This document shows positions 1-7,215 of a DNA stretch of 64,000 nucleotides, in pieces. The stretch spans positions 1 to 64,000 of the forward strand of contig NZ_AODE01000005.1 in the NCBI RefSeq assembly GCF_000525855.1. The letters run 5' to 3'. Each line of letters starts with the position of its first letter. Position 1 is the first letter of the stretch. The notes below the pieces were generated by a model. It had not been told where the DNA came from and searched no databases. It saw nothing but the letters and a program-made list of their open reading frames with translations. The stretch is from Listeria cornellensis FSL F6-0969 (GTDB lineage Bacteria > Bacillota > Bacilli > Lactobacillales > Listeriaceae). The position numbers and the translations under genes are program-made.

Positions 1-751
1 CGATGCCGATGCCGATGCGGATGCTGACGCCGATGCCGATGCCGATGCCGATGCCGACGCCGATGCAGACGCTGACGCGGATGCCGATGCCGACGGGGAC
101 ATTGATTGGATGAACTATATTGTCGATAGACCGCTTATCAATCCTGTTCATGAAGGTGATACGTTTATCCGTGGCGATGGGATCTATGATGATGCACCTA
201 GTCCTATCAATAGCTTGATTCAACGAGCTCAGGCTTTAGCTCCGGAACTTCCAGAAGGAACGGATTTGGAGTTAACGCTACAACTTCCAGATGGTACTAT
301 TATTGGTGATGTAACGTTAGATGACGACGGGGATTATGTTGTCAATGTCTCTGGTCATAAGTTAGATGCTGGTGATATTATTACGGCGTATCTAACAGCA
401 ACTAGAGGAGAAACTACTAAAACTAGCGCTATTGCTTCAACGGAGGTACTTCCTTTAGTCGATGATGCTGATGGTGATACAGATCCTAATACGCCAATCA
501 ATACAGGAACTGGTGGTACAGGTGGAACTGGCGGTACTGGTTCGGTGATTGTGCCTATTAGTACAGGTGGTACGGGAACTGGAACGACGAGTATGATAAG
601 TGCGGATACTTCCTCGTCTGGCTCTGACGGCTCATCGTTACCGTCTACTGGTGATGAAAATTCTACTACTGCGCAATGGTTCGGTGCTGGATTGCTCGCG
701 TTAGCTGGTGGTTTCTTACTAAGATTGTTTAGAAGAAAGCCGCAAGAATAA
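1..751 (+). CDS. LPXTG wall-anchored surface protein, C-terminal part
   Basis: Only the 3' end of the gene lies in the window; the frame is open from the first bases. It opens with fifteen consecutive Asp-Ala pairs (about 2-91), then a roughly 75-residue beta-rich segment resembling a bacterial Ig-like repeat (about 250-460), a Gly/Thr-rich linker, and a sortase signal: LPSTG followed by a hydrophobic stretch and the basic tail RLFRRK. This is the classic layout of a protein linked to peptidoglycan by sortase A. L. monocytogenes has an LPXTG protein with Ala-Asp repeats (Lmo1799) at this place upstream of rpsP, so I infer orthology in position. The ligand or partner is unknown. Codons in the repeat alternate among GAT/GAC and GCC/GCG/GCT/GCA, so the peptide, not just the DNA, is conserved. 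Confidence 0.9.
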   Translation, partial: DADADADADADADADADADADADADADADADGDIDWMNYIVDRPLINPVHEGDTFIRGDGIYDDAPSPINSLIQRAQALAPELPEGTDLELTLQLPDGTIIGDVTLDDDGDYVVNVSGHKLDAGDIITAYLTATRGETTKTSAIASTEVLPLVDDADGDTDPNTPINTGTGGTGGTGGTGSVIVPISTGGTGTGTTSMISADTSSSGSDGSSLPSTGDENSTTAQWFGAGLLALAGGFLLRLFRRKPQE

Positions 752-783
752 TTCGATTTTTTCACGCTAAGTAACAATACTAG

Positions 784-811
784 GCCTCCTTATTTTTCGG
801 AATAGGGGGGC
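784..811 (+). other. hairpin just upstream of a ribosome binding site
   Basis: A stem of about eleven pairs (GCCTCCTTATT against AATAGGGGGGC, with several G-U pairs) and a six-base loop lies a few bases before the AAGGAG of the next gene. It has no following T tract, so it is not a convincing terminator for the LPXTG gene. It could affect translation or mRNA processing of the downstream gene. Confidence 0.4.
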
Positions 812-831
812 TATATAAGGAGTGGATGGCT

Positions 832-2517
832 ATGCAAAGTGTGGATGCTGTTTTGGAAATTAAAAAAGCTATTGAAAACGAGGCAAAACAAGTCGGGACT
901 ATGAGTTGGCTCGGAAATTGGAAAGTCTTCCTATCACTGGAACATTCTACAAAACGCGCGACGGTTATCAATTACAGCAATGCGTCACTTGACTATATTT
1001 TTAAGCAACTTAGAAAAGAAACAGATAAACATACTGCTAATTTTAAAATTGACGTGGCTTATCAGTTCAAGGCAATGCTTTTTTCGGAATGGAACGATAT
1101 GGCGCTACATACGAAGAAGAATTATTGCCGTCTCGGTGTTTCATTTGATAAAGGGTTCCACACGGCTTTGTTGGAGCAAGAGGTCAATGGAAATGCAATG
1201 ATACAGCCAAAAGAAACTGGTTTGGCGCTGAATGTGGAGAACTTGAATCGTTATTTGATACAGTCGCATAAGGAACATGGCAAATTAGAAATAGAGGCGA
1301 ATTCCGAAGTGATTGTTTTTGATACGATTGGGTTTTACTTTGATGGAGATACTGTTTTGCCACTTTACCGTGGGGAGCTAAATCATGGGCGACGCATCAT
1401 TTCACAATTGGAGCCTTCAGAAGTGGAGGAGCTCATCCGGAAATCTGGCGCGTATTTGGCAGATCAGGTTGGTGCGGATGGTGAATTTATCTATGGTTAC
1501 TTCTCTTGTTTTGATAAGAAAATAAAACATTATAATAGTCTGCGTCATGCGAGCTCCACGTATTCGATGCTGGAGTCGTATGAAGTGTCTGGCGAACCAA
1601 AGATTTTGCGAGCTGCTGAGAAAGCACTCCGTTTTCTGGCGATTGATCTGATTCGTGAGCAGGAAAGCCGTGCATATGTCATTGAGCGCGATAACAATGA
1701 AATGAAGTTAGGCGCGAATGCAGCGGCAATCTTGGCTTTTTCAAAATATATGCAGGTGACTGAAAATAATAGCTATTTAGCGCTTTCTCAAAAGCTTGCG
1801 CATGCGATTTGTGACCAGCAGCAGGAGGATGGCCGGTTTATTCATGTTCTTGAATACCCAACGCTTGCAGTAAAAGACGCTTTTCGGATTATCTATTATG
1901 ATGGAGAAGCTGTTTTGGGCTTGCTGCGTTTATATGAACTCGATCGCGATTCACGTTGGCTGGACGTTGCAACGAAGGCGTTTGATCATTTTATTAAAAA
2001 CGAATACTGGAAAAATCATGATCATTGGCTCAGCTATTGTACGAATGAAATAACGAAATACTTACCGGAAGACCGCTATTTTGAATTTGGTCTAAAAAAT
2101 GCTTTCGGGCGCCTGGACTTTATTTATGATCGCGCAACGACATTCCCGACATTCCTGGAGCTGACTGTGGCAACGCATGATATGTGCGAACGGATTGAAG
2201 CGGAAAACAAAGCTTATTTGCTCGAAGGCTTTCATCGTGAAAAATTAGAGCGCACCATCGAAAAACGCGCGGACTATCAACTGAATGGTTTTTTCTATCC
2301 AGAACTGGCAATGTATTACAAAAATCCAGCACGTATTCTGCACAGTTTCTTTATTCGCCACCATTCGTTCCGCGTTCGCATTGACGATGTCGAACATAAT
2401 ATTTCTGGTTACTGTCGCTATTTACACCGAATCACAGCAGCTGTTCCAGAAAAAAAAAGAAAGAAAAAATGCAGCTGTAAAGAAAAAACACTTTACAAAC
2501 AAATCCTTTACTGGTAA
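832..2517 (+). CDS. conserved protein with a six-hairpin-like helical domain, function unknown
   Basis: I do not recognise a characterised family. The first 190 residues are mixed alpha/beta. Residues of roughly 190-490 carry spaced motifs typical of alpha/alpha-toroid (six-hairpin glycosidase or epimerase-like) folds, such as SLRHASSTYSMLESYE, LGANAAAILAFSKY and DGEAVLGLLRLYE. No signal peptide or membrane segment is apparent. AAGGAG lies 9 nt before ATG 832 but only 3 nt before the in-frame ATG 826, so I prefer 832. The last 20 or so residues are Lys/Cys-rich and follow an A9 run at about 2451-2459. A one-base correction there would end the protein earlier, at about 2480, so the C-terminus is uncertain. 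The gene sits between the LPXTG gene and rpsP, in the position of Lmo1798. A cell-surface carbohydrate role is only a guess. Confidence 0.6.
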   Translation: MQSVDAVLEIKKAIENEAKQVGTMSWLGNWKVFLSLEHSTKRATVINYSNASLDYIFKQLRKETDKHTANFKIDVAYQFKAMLFSEWNDMALHTKKNYCRLGVSFDKGFHTALLEQEVNGNAMIQPKETGLALNVENLNRYLIQSHKEHGKLEIEANSEVIVFDTIGFYFDGDTVLPLYRGELNHGRRIISQLEPSEVEELIRKSGAYLADQVGADGEFIYGYFSCFDKKIKHYNSLRHASSTYSMLESYEVSGEPKILRAAEKALRFLAIDLIREQESRAYVIERDNNEMKLGANAAAILAFSKYMQVTENNSYLALSQKLAHAICDQQQEDGRFIHVLEYPTLAVKDAFRIIYYDGEAVLGLLRLYELDRDSRWLDVATKAFDHFIKNEYWKNHDHWLSYCTNEITKYLPEDRYFEFGLKNAFGRLDFIYDRATTFPTFLELTVATHDMCERIEAENKAYLLEGFHREKLERTIEKRADYQLNGFFYPELAMYYKNPARILHSFFIRHHSFRVRIDDVEHNISGYCRYLHRITAAVPEKKRKKKCSCKEKTLYKQILYW

Positions 2518-2558
2518 TATATATACTTGTGTAAGACTTTATGGAGGTGTATATATAA

Positions 2559-2831
2559 ATGGCAGTTAAAATTCGTTTAAAACGTATGGGTTCTAACAAG
2601 AAACCTTTCTACCGTATTCAAGTTGCAGATTCTCGTTCTCCTCGTGATGGCCGTTCAATCGAAACAGTGGGTACATACAATCCACTTTTGAACCCAGCAG
2701 AAGTGAAAATCGACGAAGAAGCAGTTTTAAAATGGATGCATAATGGTGCGAAACCATCTGACACAGTTCGTAACTTGTTGTCAAATGAAGGCATTATGGA
2801 AAAATTCCACAATTCAAAACTAGGTAAGTAA
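2559..2831 (+). CDS. rpsP: 30S ribosomal protein S16
   Basis: A 90-residue protein starting [11 protein letters not shown] with the S16 signatures RIQVADSR and VGTYNPL. This is the usual length for the family. It binds 16S rRNA early in 30S assembly. The start is preceded by GGAGGT 11 nt upstream. It heads the conserved rpsP-khpA-ylqD-rimM-trmD cluster of Firmicutes, and khpA follows within about 15 bases, so the two are almost certainly cotranscribed. Confidence 0.97.
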   Translation: MAVKIRLKRMGSNKKPFYRIQVADSRSPRDGRSIETVGTYNPLLNPAEVKIDEEAVLKWMHNGAKPSDTVRNLLSNEGIMEKFHNSKLGK

Positions 2832-2845
2832 TAGAGGTCATGGCT

Positions 2846-3076
2846 ATGGAGGATTTAATTCTAACCATCGTAAAGCCTCTCGTTGATCATCAAGATGACG
2901 TAGTTGTCTCGGTGGAAGAGAGTGCTACAAGCCTTCTTTATAAGTTATCAGTAAACAAAGATGATATGGGCCGTGTGATAGGCAAGCAGGGACGGATCGC
3001 GAAATCGATTCGTACGCTTGTCTACGCGTCAGGCAACCGTAGCGAGAAGAAAGTGCGTCTCGAAATCATTGAATGA
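2846..3076 (+). CDS. khpA: KH-domain RNA-binding protein KhpA
   Basis: A 76-residue protein made of a single KH domain with the GRVIGKQGR variant of the GXXG loop. KhpA homologues bind RNA and, with KhpB/EloR, influence cell division and elongation in Gram-positive bacteria. ATG 2846 is 7 nt from AGAGGT and gives the family length; an upstream in-frame ATG at 2840 is too close to the same site. It follows rpsP closely and ends at a strong hairpin, which closes this two-gene unit. Confidence 0.93.
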   Translation: MEDLILTIVKPLVDHQDDVVVSVEESATSLLYKLSVNKDDMGRVIGKQGRIAKSIRTLVYASGNRSEKKVRLEIIE

Positions 3077-3108
3077 CCACCTACATTAATTTGTGAGGTG
3101 GTTTTTTG
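3076..3108 (+). terminator. terminator after khpA
   Basis: The stem ACCACCT/AGGTGGT overlaps the khpA stop codon and is followed by six T. Confidence 0.9.
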
Positions 3109-3168
3109 TTGGAGCTGTTTGAACAAAGTGAATTACAGCTCCAATATGCATGCGAGCGAAGCGAGCAG
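3109..3168 (+). repeat. two-hairpin element, copy A
   Basis: A perfect 10-bp inverted repeat (TTGGAGCTGT/ACAGCTCCAA) encloses a loop with TTGAA and TGAATT. It is followed by TAT and then a second small hairpin whose loop is GAGCGAAGCGA. Copies with different stem sequences but the same frame lie at 15851-15913 (minus strand) and 53922-53989. The element directly follows a terminator. Function is unknown. Confidence 0.65.
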
Positions 3169-3264
3169 GTAATCCTCTCTGGAGCGGAGTATTGGATACA
3201 GACATAGACTTATAGGTGAATAATGATTGATTTTCTGTGATATCGCTTTTCGTGCCTCTGGTCT

Positions 3265-3476
3265 AGCTTTAACGGCCACAAAAAGCAAGAGCGGCTTTTT
3301 CCTGCGGCCGCTCCAGTTTTTTTCGGAGCTGAGCGGGCCGTTTCAGCTCTTCATCGGATCCAGCTTCGGAAGCCAGACCCTCGAAATTTTCGTGGTCTCC
3401 GCAAAAACCAAAAACGGGTTTTCACGGAGACCCTAACAAATTTTTTCGGGTCTAACGGGCTTCCTCAGCTCTTCAT
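3265..3476 (+). ncRNA. two tandem nested-stem RNA units upstream of ylqD
   Basis: Two units share one architecture. Unit 1: outer arms 3265-3277 and 3336-3348 enclose the hairpin GAGCGGC/GCCGCTC (3289-3313), followed by seven T. Unit 2: outer arms 3368-3380 and 3448-3464 enclose the hairpin GGTCTCCG/CGGAGACC (3394-3432), then a T6 run. Both end in the identical 12-mer TCAGCTCTTCAT, 122 bases apart. In unit 1 the downstream outer arm can also pair as GAGCTGA/TCAGCTC, an alternative fold. The pattern fits a leader controlling ylqD-rimM-trmD or a tandem small-RNA locus. No clear promoter was found for it. A TACAAT at 3481-3486 may be a -10 box for ylqD. Confidence 0.55.
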
Positions 3477-3522
3477 ATGTTACAATAAAACAAACACCCC
3501 AACGGATAAAGGAGCGTGCCTC

Positions 3523-3910
3523 ATGAAAATTATCCAAAAAGTCACTGTGAAACAAATTCTTACGGAAAAAAGTAAGGAGAAATTATTTCAATTCTACTTA
3601 GAACAACGGCAAACGTTACAAAAAGAAAGTGATCAACTCCATTTTGAACAAAAAAAAGATGGAACACAAAAATAAGTTTAATCAAGAATCGGTGAATAGT
3701 TACTTTGCAAAAGAAATTGAAATGCGACACGAGAAAGTAAAAAGGATTGAATTCCAAGTCGAGCAGCTCGAAATTTTACCGATTGGAAGTGAAATCAAAG
3801 AGCGTGAATTGGAGGCAATCCTAGACGTCGCGGTTGGCGATGCTTGGGACGAGACCATTTTTGCGAAAACGATTGTCGTGAAAGATGATGTTATACTAGA
3901 AATACGCTAG
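3523..3910 (+). CDS. ylqD: YlqD family protein (frame shift at an A8 run)
   Basis: Read through as one gene it begins [20 protein letters not shown] and ends [14 protein letters not shown], about 128 residues, matching YlqD, a coiled-coil-rich protein of unknown role in the trmD cluster. The frame breaks at the A8 run 3650-3657; removing one A joins the two halves within the Lys-rich helix. ATG 3523 has AAGGAG 11 nt upstream. rimM starts 10 bases after the stop. I judge the shift to be a sequencing error because the same kind of error recurs in essential genes throughout the window. Confidence 0.8.
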
Positions 3911-3920
3911 AGGTGAAAGC

Positions 3921-4439
3921 ATGGAACAGATGTTTAATGTAGGAAAAGTAGTGAATACACACGGTTTAATGGGAGAGATTCGCGTTATTTCGCAGACGGA
4001 TTTTGCGGATGAGCGCTTTGTCCCTGGAAATGAGTTATTTTTATTCGCAAAAGGTAGCAAGAAGCCTGAAAAACTGATTATCAAGACGCATCGGAAACAT
4101 AAGAATTTTGACTTGTTGACGTTTGAGGGGATTATTGGTATCAATAACGTCGAGCGAATGAGGGACGGGATACTGAAAGTGCCGGAATCGCAGCTTGGTG
4201 ATTTGGAGGAAAACGAATATTACTTCCACGAGATTATTGGATGTGAGGTGTATACGGAAGAAGGCGACTTGCTCGGAACGATTAGTGAAATCTTGACGCC
4301 TGGCGCGAATGACGTTTGGGTTGTGCAGATGAAGGGCCAGAAAGACAAGTTAATTCCATATATCGCGGATGTCGTGCAGTCGGTCAATATCAAGGATCAA
4401 AAAATCACGATTTCTGTCATGGAAGGATTGTTTGACTAA
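3921..4439 (+). CDS. rimM: 16S rRNA processing factor RimM
   Basis: A 172-residue protein starting [20 protein letters not shown], the N-terminal RimM beta-barrel signature, with a C-terminal PRC-barrel part ([22 protein letters not shown]). RimM helps the head of the 30S subunit mature and binds ribosomal protein S19. AGAGGTGAAA precedes the start. The stop is immediately followed by the trmD start codon, so the two are translationally coupled. Confidence 0.96.
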   Translation: MEQMFNVGKVVNTHGLMGEIRVISQTDFADERFVPGNELFLFAKGSKKPEKLIIKTHRKHKNFDLLTFEGIIGINNVERMRDGILKVPESQLGDLEENEYYFHEIIGCEVYTEEGDLLGTISEILTPGANDVWVVQMKGQKDKLIPYIADVVQSVNIKDQKITISVMEGLFD

Positions 4440-5181
4440 ATGAAAATGGATGTTTTGTCGATTTTTCCAACGATGTTTGATGGCATGACGGGGAATTCGA
4501 TTATAAAAAAAAACAATTGAAAAAGGACTCGTGGATGTTTCTATTACAGACTTTCGGGAATATGCAGAAGGAAAGCATCAAACGGTCGATGATTACCCGT
4601 ATGGCGGCGGCGCTGGGATGCTTTTGAAGGCACAACCGATTTTCTCAGCAGTGGAAGCGCTACGGGAAAGAACGCCGGATACGAAACCGCGAATTATTTT
4701 GATGGATCCAGCTGGCAAACGATTCGACCAGAAATTGGCGGAGGAATTTGCGCAGGAGGAACATTTGATTTTTATTTGTGGGCATTATGAAGGCTATGAT
4801 GAGCGAATTCGCGAGTTTTTGGTCACGGATGAAGTTTCGATTGGTGATTATATTTTAACGGGTGGCGAAATTGGGGCGATGGCGATGATGGATAGCGTGA
4901 TTCGTCTGCTTCCAGGAGCGCTTGGGAATGCGGATTCAGCTGTAACGGATTCTTTTTCTACAGGCCTACTTGAGCACCCGCACTACACGCGACCAGCGCA
5001 GTTTCGCGATATGGAGGTTCCGGAAGTACTTTTAAATGGGAATCATAAATGGATCGAAGAATGGCGGGAACGTGAGTCATTGCGCCGCACATGGGAACGC
5101 CGACCAGACTTACTTGAAAGTTATACTTTATCTGACCAGCAGCAAAAATGGTTGGAGGAGATTCAAAAAGGAGTGGACTAG
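4440..5181 (+). CDS. trmD: tRNA (guanine-37-N1)-methyltransferase TrmD (frame shift at an A9 run)
   Basis: TrmD methylates G37 of tRNAs reading CNN and CGG codons and prevents frameshifting. The ATG at 4440 abuts the rimM stop. The N-terminal piece [13 protein letters not shown] is separated from [16 protein letters not shown] by a shift at the A9 run 4505-4513. With one A removed the product is 246 residues, normal for TrmD. The SPOUT knot motifs [12 protein letters not shown] and [10 protein letters not shown] are intact. Since trmD is essential, an error in the sequence is far likelier than a pseudogene. Confidence 0.9.
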
Positions 5182-5183
5182 GC

Positions 5184-5528
5184 ATGGGAATTTTTAAAAA
5201 TGAAGAGGCTGAAAATCGCGACGACGTATTGAATCGTGACGTGGAATCCGTACTTGTATCGACTGGACCAACAGCAGTAAACCACGATGTTGTACAGGTT
5301 GTTTTTGTTCGTAATTACGTGCAAGCGGAGGCAAAAGTGGGCTGGGCCGCGACATCTGATTTTTCAGGAATCGTTCGAGGTTTGCAAGAGCAGGCTCACG
5401 AGCTTGGCGGAGACGCGGTACTTAACTGCCATTTCGAGGAGCAGTTCATTCGAGAAGAAGATGGCAAATTACTCATGAGCCAAGTTGGTTATGGCACGGT
5501 AGTCATGACGAAAATTACGAGATTTTAG
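5184..5528 (+). CDS. small YbjQ-like protein of unknown function
   Basis: A 114-residue protein starting MGIFKNEEAENRDD. The core (residues ~35-105: NYVQAEAKVGW, IVRGLQEQAHELGGDAVLNCHF, YGTVV) has the pattern of YbjQ/heavy-metal-binding-domain-like proteins, in which a helix of the type 'aheLGadAV' is followed by a beta strand. That assignment is tentative. ATG 5184 has AAAAGGAG 10 nt upstream, only 2 bases after the trmD stop, so it is probably the last gene of the trmD operon. Its 3' end overlaps the convergent hydrolase gene by 14 bases. Confidence 0.65.
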   Translation: MGIFKNEEAENRDDVLNRDVESVLVSTGPTAVNHDVVQVVFVRNYVQAEAKVGWAATSDFSGIVRGLQEQAHELGGDAVLNCHFEEQFIREEDGKLLMSQVGYGTVVMTKITRF

Positions 5529-6114
5529 TGGAAGCAATACCGGTTTCTAAATCCCATGTGCCCATTGTAGGGAAAGGGAAGAGGAGACGCGTATCGCCTG
5601 CGACTGCTATGCCGCCTTGTGTTTGCAACAAATCACCGACAATCACAGCTTTCGTCCGATTATCAAAAAAAGAAACGGATCCAGGCGTGTGACCTGGCGT
5701 CTCAATCACGGATAAGGAGCCAATCATGTCGCCTTCTACGATTGTTTTATCTACCTTAACTGGAAATGTTTTGGGATAGGAACCTTTGATGGGTTTCTGC
5801 GCTTCAAATGCATACGGTGCTGGATTTTTGAGTAGTTGCAATTCTCGGTTAGAAATCATAATTTTCGCATCAGGATGAGCTTCTGCAATTCGTTGTAGCG
5901 ACCCAATATGATCGCCGTGTGCGTGCGTCAAAACAATATACCGGAGCGGTAAACCAATGGCCGCAATCTGCTTTAAAATTTTGTTAGCGCTCATTGGCAA
6001 GGCTGTATCAATGAGTGTGAGGAAATCTTCATCTTTAACTAAATAGCAGTTGACCGGAAATAGGAATGGCAATGTGGTGAGTTGTGTGAGGTTATTTTGC
6101 GTCACCGTTCTCAT
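5515..6114 (-). CDS. metallo-beta-lactamase-fold hydrolase, C-terminally short
   Basis: The sequence has the binuclear metal site HAHGDH, the third-ligand region ETPGHTPGS and the acidic ligand in VGDLL, so it is an MBL-fold hydrolase of the glyoxalase II/YqgX type. It stops 10 or so residues after WDLETGIAS, where relatives continue to a final helix and a conserved GHG histidine. The expected last metal ligand is therefore missing. The stop lies inside the end of the convergent gene, and no other frame restores the tail. I chose ATG 6114 (MRTVTQNNL); the frame is open further upstream but without a better ribosome site. It may be a degraded gene. Confidence 0.65.
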   Translation of the reverse strand: MRTVTQNNLTQLTTLPFLFPVNCYLVKDEDFLTLIDTALPMSANKILKQIAAIGLPLRYIVLTHAHGDHIGSLQRIAEAHPDAKIMISNRELQLLKNPAPYAFEAQKPIKGSYPKTFPVKVDKTIVEGDMIGSLSVIETPGHTPGSVSFFDNRTKAVIVGDLLQTQGGIAVAGDTRLLFPFPTMGTWDLETGIASTKIS

Positions 6115-6311
6115 CGTTGGAACACGTCCTTTCTTCTTGGAATAGATAGCATCATCATACCATATTTTAGCCATCAAGAAAAAACCCTTTACACACCATG
6201 ATAAATGTGATAAATTAGATGAGTAACTGGACAGATCCAGTTTTATAACGATGTTCCGCTTCATTACATATGTTGAATGAAAGAATGTCTGTTGGAAGGA
6301 GATGAAATGTA

Positions 6312-6656
6312 ATGAATTTGTTAATCAATGAAATTACTAAAAGTCAATTAAATCCAGACGTACCTAGCTTCCGTCCTGGTGATACTGTTCGCCTTCACGT
6401 GAAGGTTGTCGAGGGAACTCGCGAACGTATTCAGCTTTTTGAAGGTATTGTAATCAAACGCCGTGGAGCAGGAATCAGCGAAACTTTCACAGTTCGTAAA
6501 ATCTCTTATAGTGTTGGCGTTGAGCGTACATTCCCTGTACACACACCGCGTATCGCTAAATTAGAAGTATTACGTCGTGGTAAAGTACGTCGTGCGAAAT
6601 TGTATTACCTACGTGATCTACGTGGTAAAGCAGCTCGTATTAAAGAAATTCGTTAA
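6312..6656 (+). CDS. rplS: 50S ribosomal protein L19
   Basis: A 114-residue protein with the L19 signature [17 protein letters not shown] and the basic C-terminal segment [21 protein letters not shown]19 sits at the 30S-50S interface near the A site. GGAAGGAGATG lies upstream of ATG 6312. In Listeria, rplS ends the trmD cluster; here the convergent hydrolase separates it from trmD, so it must have its own promoter. A terminator follows. Confidence 0.97.
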   Translation: MNLLINEITKSQLNPDVPSFRPGDTVRLHVKVVEGTRERIQLFEGIVIKRRGAGISETFTVRKISYSVGVERTFPVHTPRIAKLEVLRRGKVRRAKLYYLRDLRGKAARIKEIR

Positions 6657-6664
6657 TTATAAAA

Positions 6665-6697
6665 AGACGGTCGGCATCGCGCTGATCGTTTTTTTTA
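6665..6697 (+). terminator. terminator after rplS
   Basis: The stem ACGGTCGGC/GCTGATCGT (nine pairs, two G-U) is followed by eight T. Confidence 0.88.
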
Positions 6698-6768
6698 TGT
6701 ATCGCTTGCAAAAAAAAGAGACAATCGCGTATTCTGATACTATCAAATAATGGAAGGAAGTTAAAACG

Positions 6769-7164
6769 ATGAAAAAGCTCATTCCTTATTTAACAACAGA
6801 TCACTGTAAAGAAGCAGTTGCCTATTATCACGCCATTTTTGGAGGAGAAATTAAAAATTTTCAAATGTCAGATGGGATTCCCGGTTTTGAACAATATCCG
6901 AATAAAGTCCTCCATGCAGAAATCGTCATTAACGAAAATTTGACACTCTATCTCAATGATATTTTCCAAACGCCAGTCACAGAAGGAAATAGCGTCATGC
7001 TAGGCTTAGAGTTTGATTCAGAGGAGGAGATTACCAATATCTACACAGCGCTTGCCGAAGAAGGCACAATCGAAATGGAACTCCAAGAAGCTTTCTGGGG
7101 CGCCGTACACGCAAAGGTTGTCGATAAATTTGGATTTAGTTGGGAACTGAATTGGGAGAAATGA
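6769..7164 (+). CDS. VOC-superfamily (PhnB/glyoxalase-like) protein
   Basis: A 131-residue protein with the PhnB-like opening IPYLTTDHCKEAVAYYHAIF and GGEI, and the ending WGAVHAKVVDKFGFSWELNW typical of this vicinal-oxygen-chelate subfamily. Members bind a metal with His/Glu residues, but most have no known substrate. GGAAGG precedes ATG 6769. It is a single gene between rplS and a convergent restriction-like gene, in the place where L. monocytogenes carries inlC between rplS and infC, so it belongs to a variable locus. Confidence 0.82.
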   Translation: MKKLIPYLTTDHCKEAVAYYHAIFGGEIKNFQMSDGIPGFEQYPNKVLHAEIVINENLTLYLNDIFQTPVTEGNSVMLGLEFDSEEEITNIYTALAEEGTIEMELQEAFWGAVHAKVVDKFGFSWELNWEK

Positions 7165-7170
7165 CAAGCA

Positions 7171-7204
7171 AAGGCTTGAATCCGTTTTATGAGATTCAAG
7201 CCTT
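7171..7204. terminator. perfect 12-bp hairpin between convergent genes
   Basis: AAGGCTTGAATC/GATTCAAGCCTT with a 10-base loop separates the VOC gene from the minus-strand HsdR-N gene. The T tract is weak on both sides, but the location and perfect stem fit a shared terminator. Confidence 0.7.
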
Positions 7205-7215
7205 ATATACTATAT

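Noticed and set aside
355-777. Long minus-strand open frame under the LPXTG gene
   Set aside because: It mirrors the Gly/Thr-rich linker of the real gene, has low-complexity Val/Pro composition and no ribosome site.
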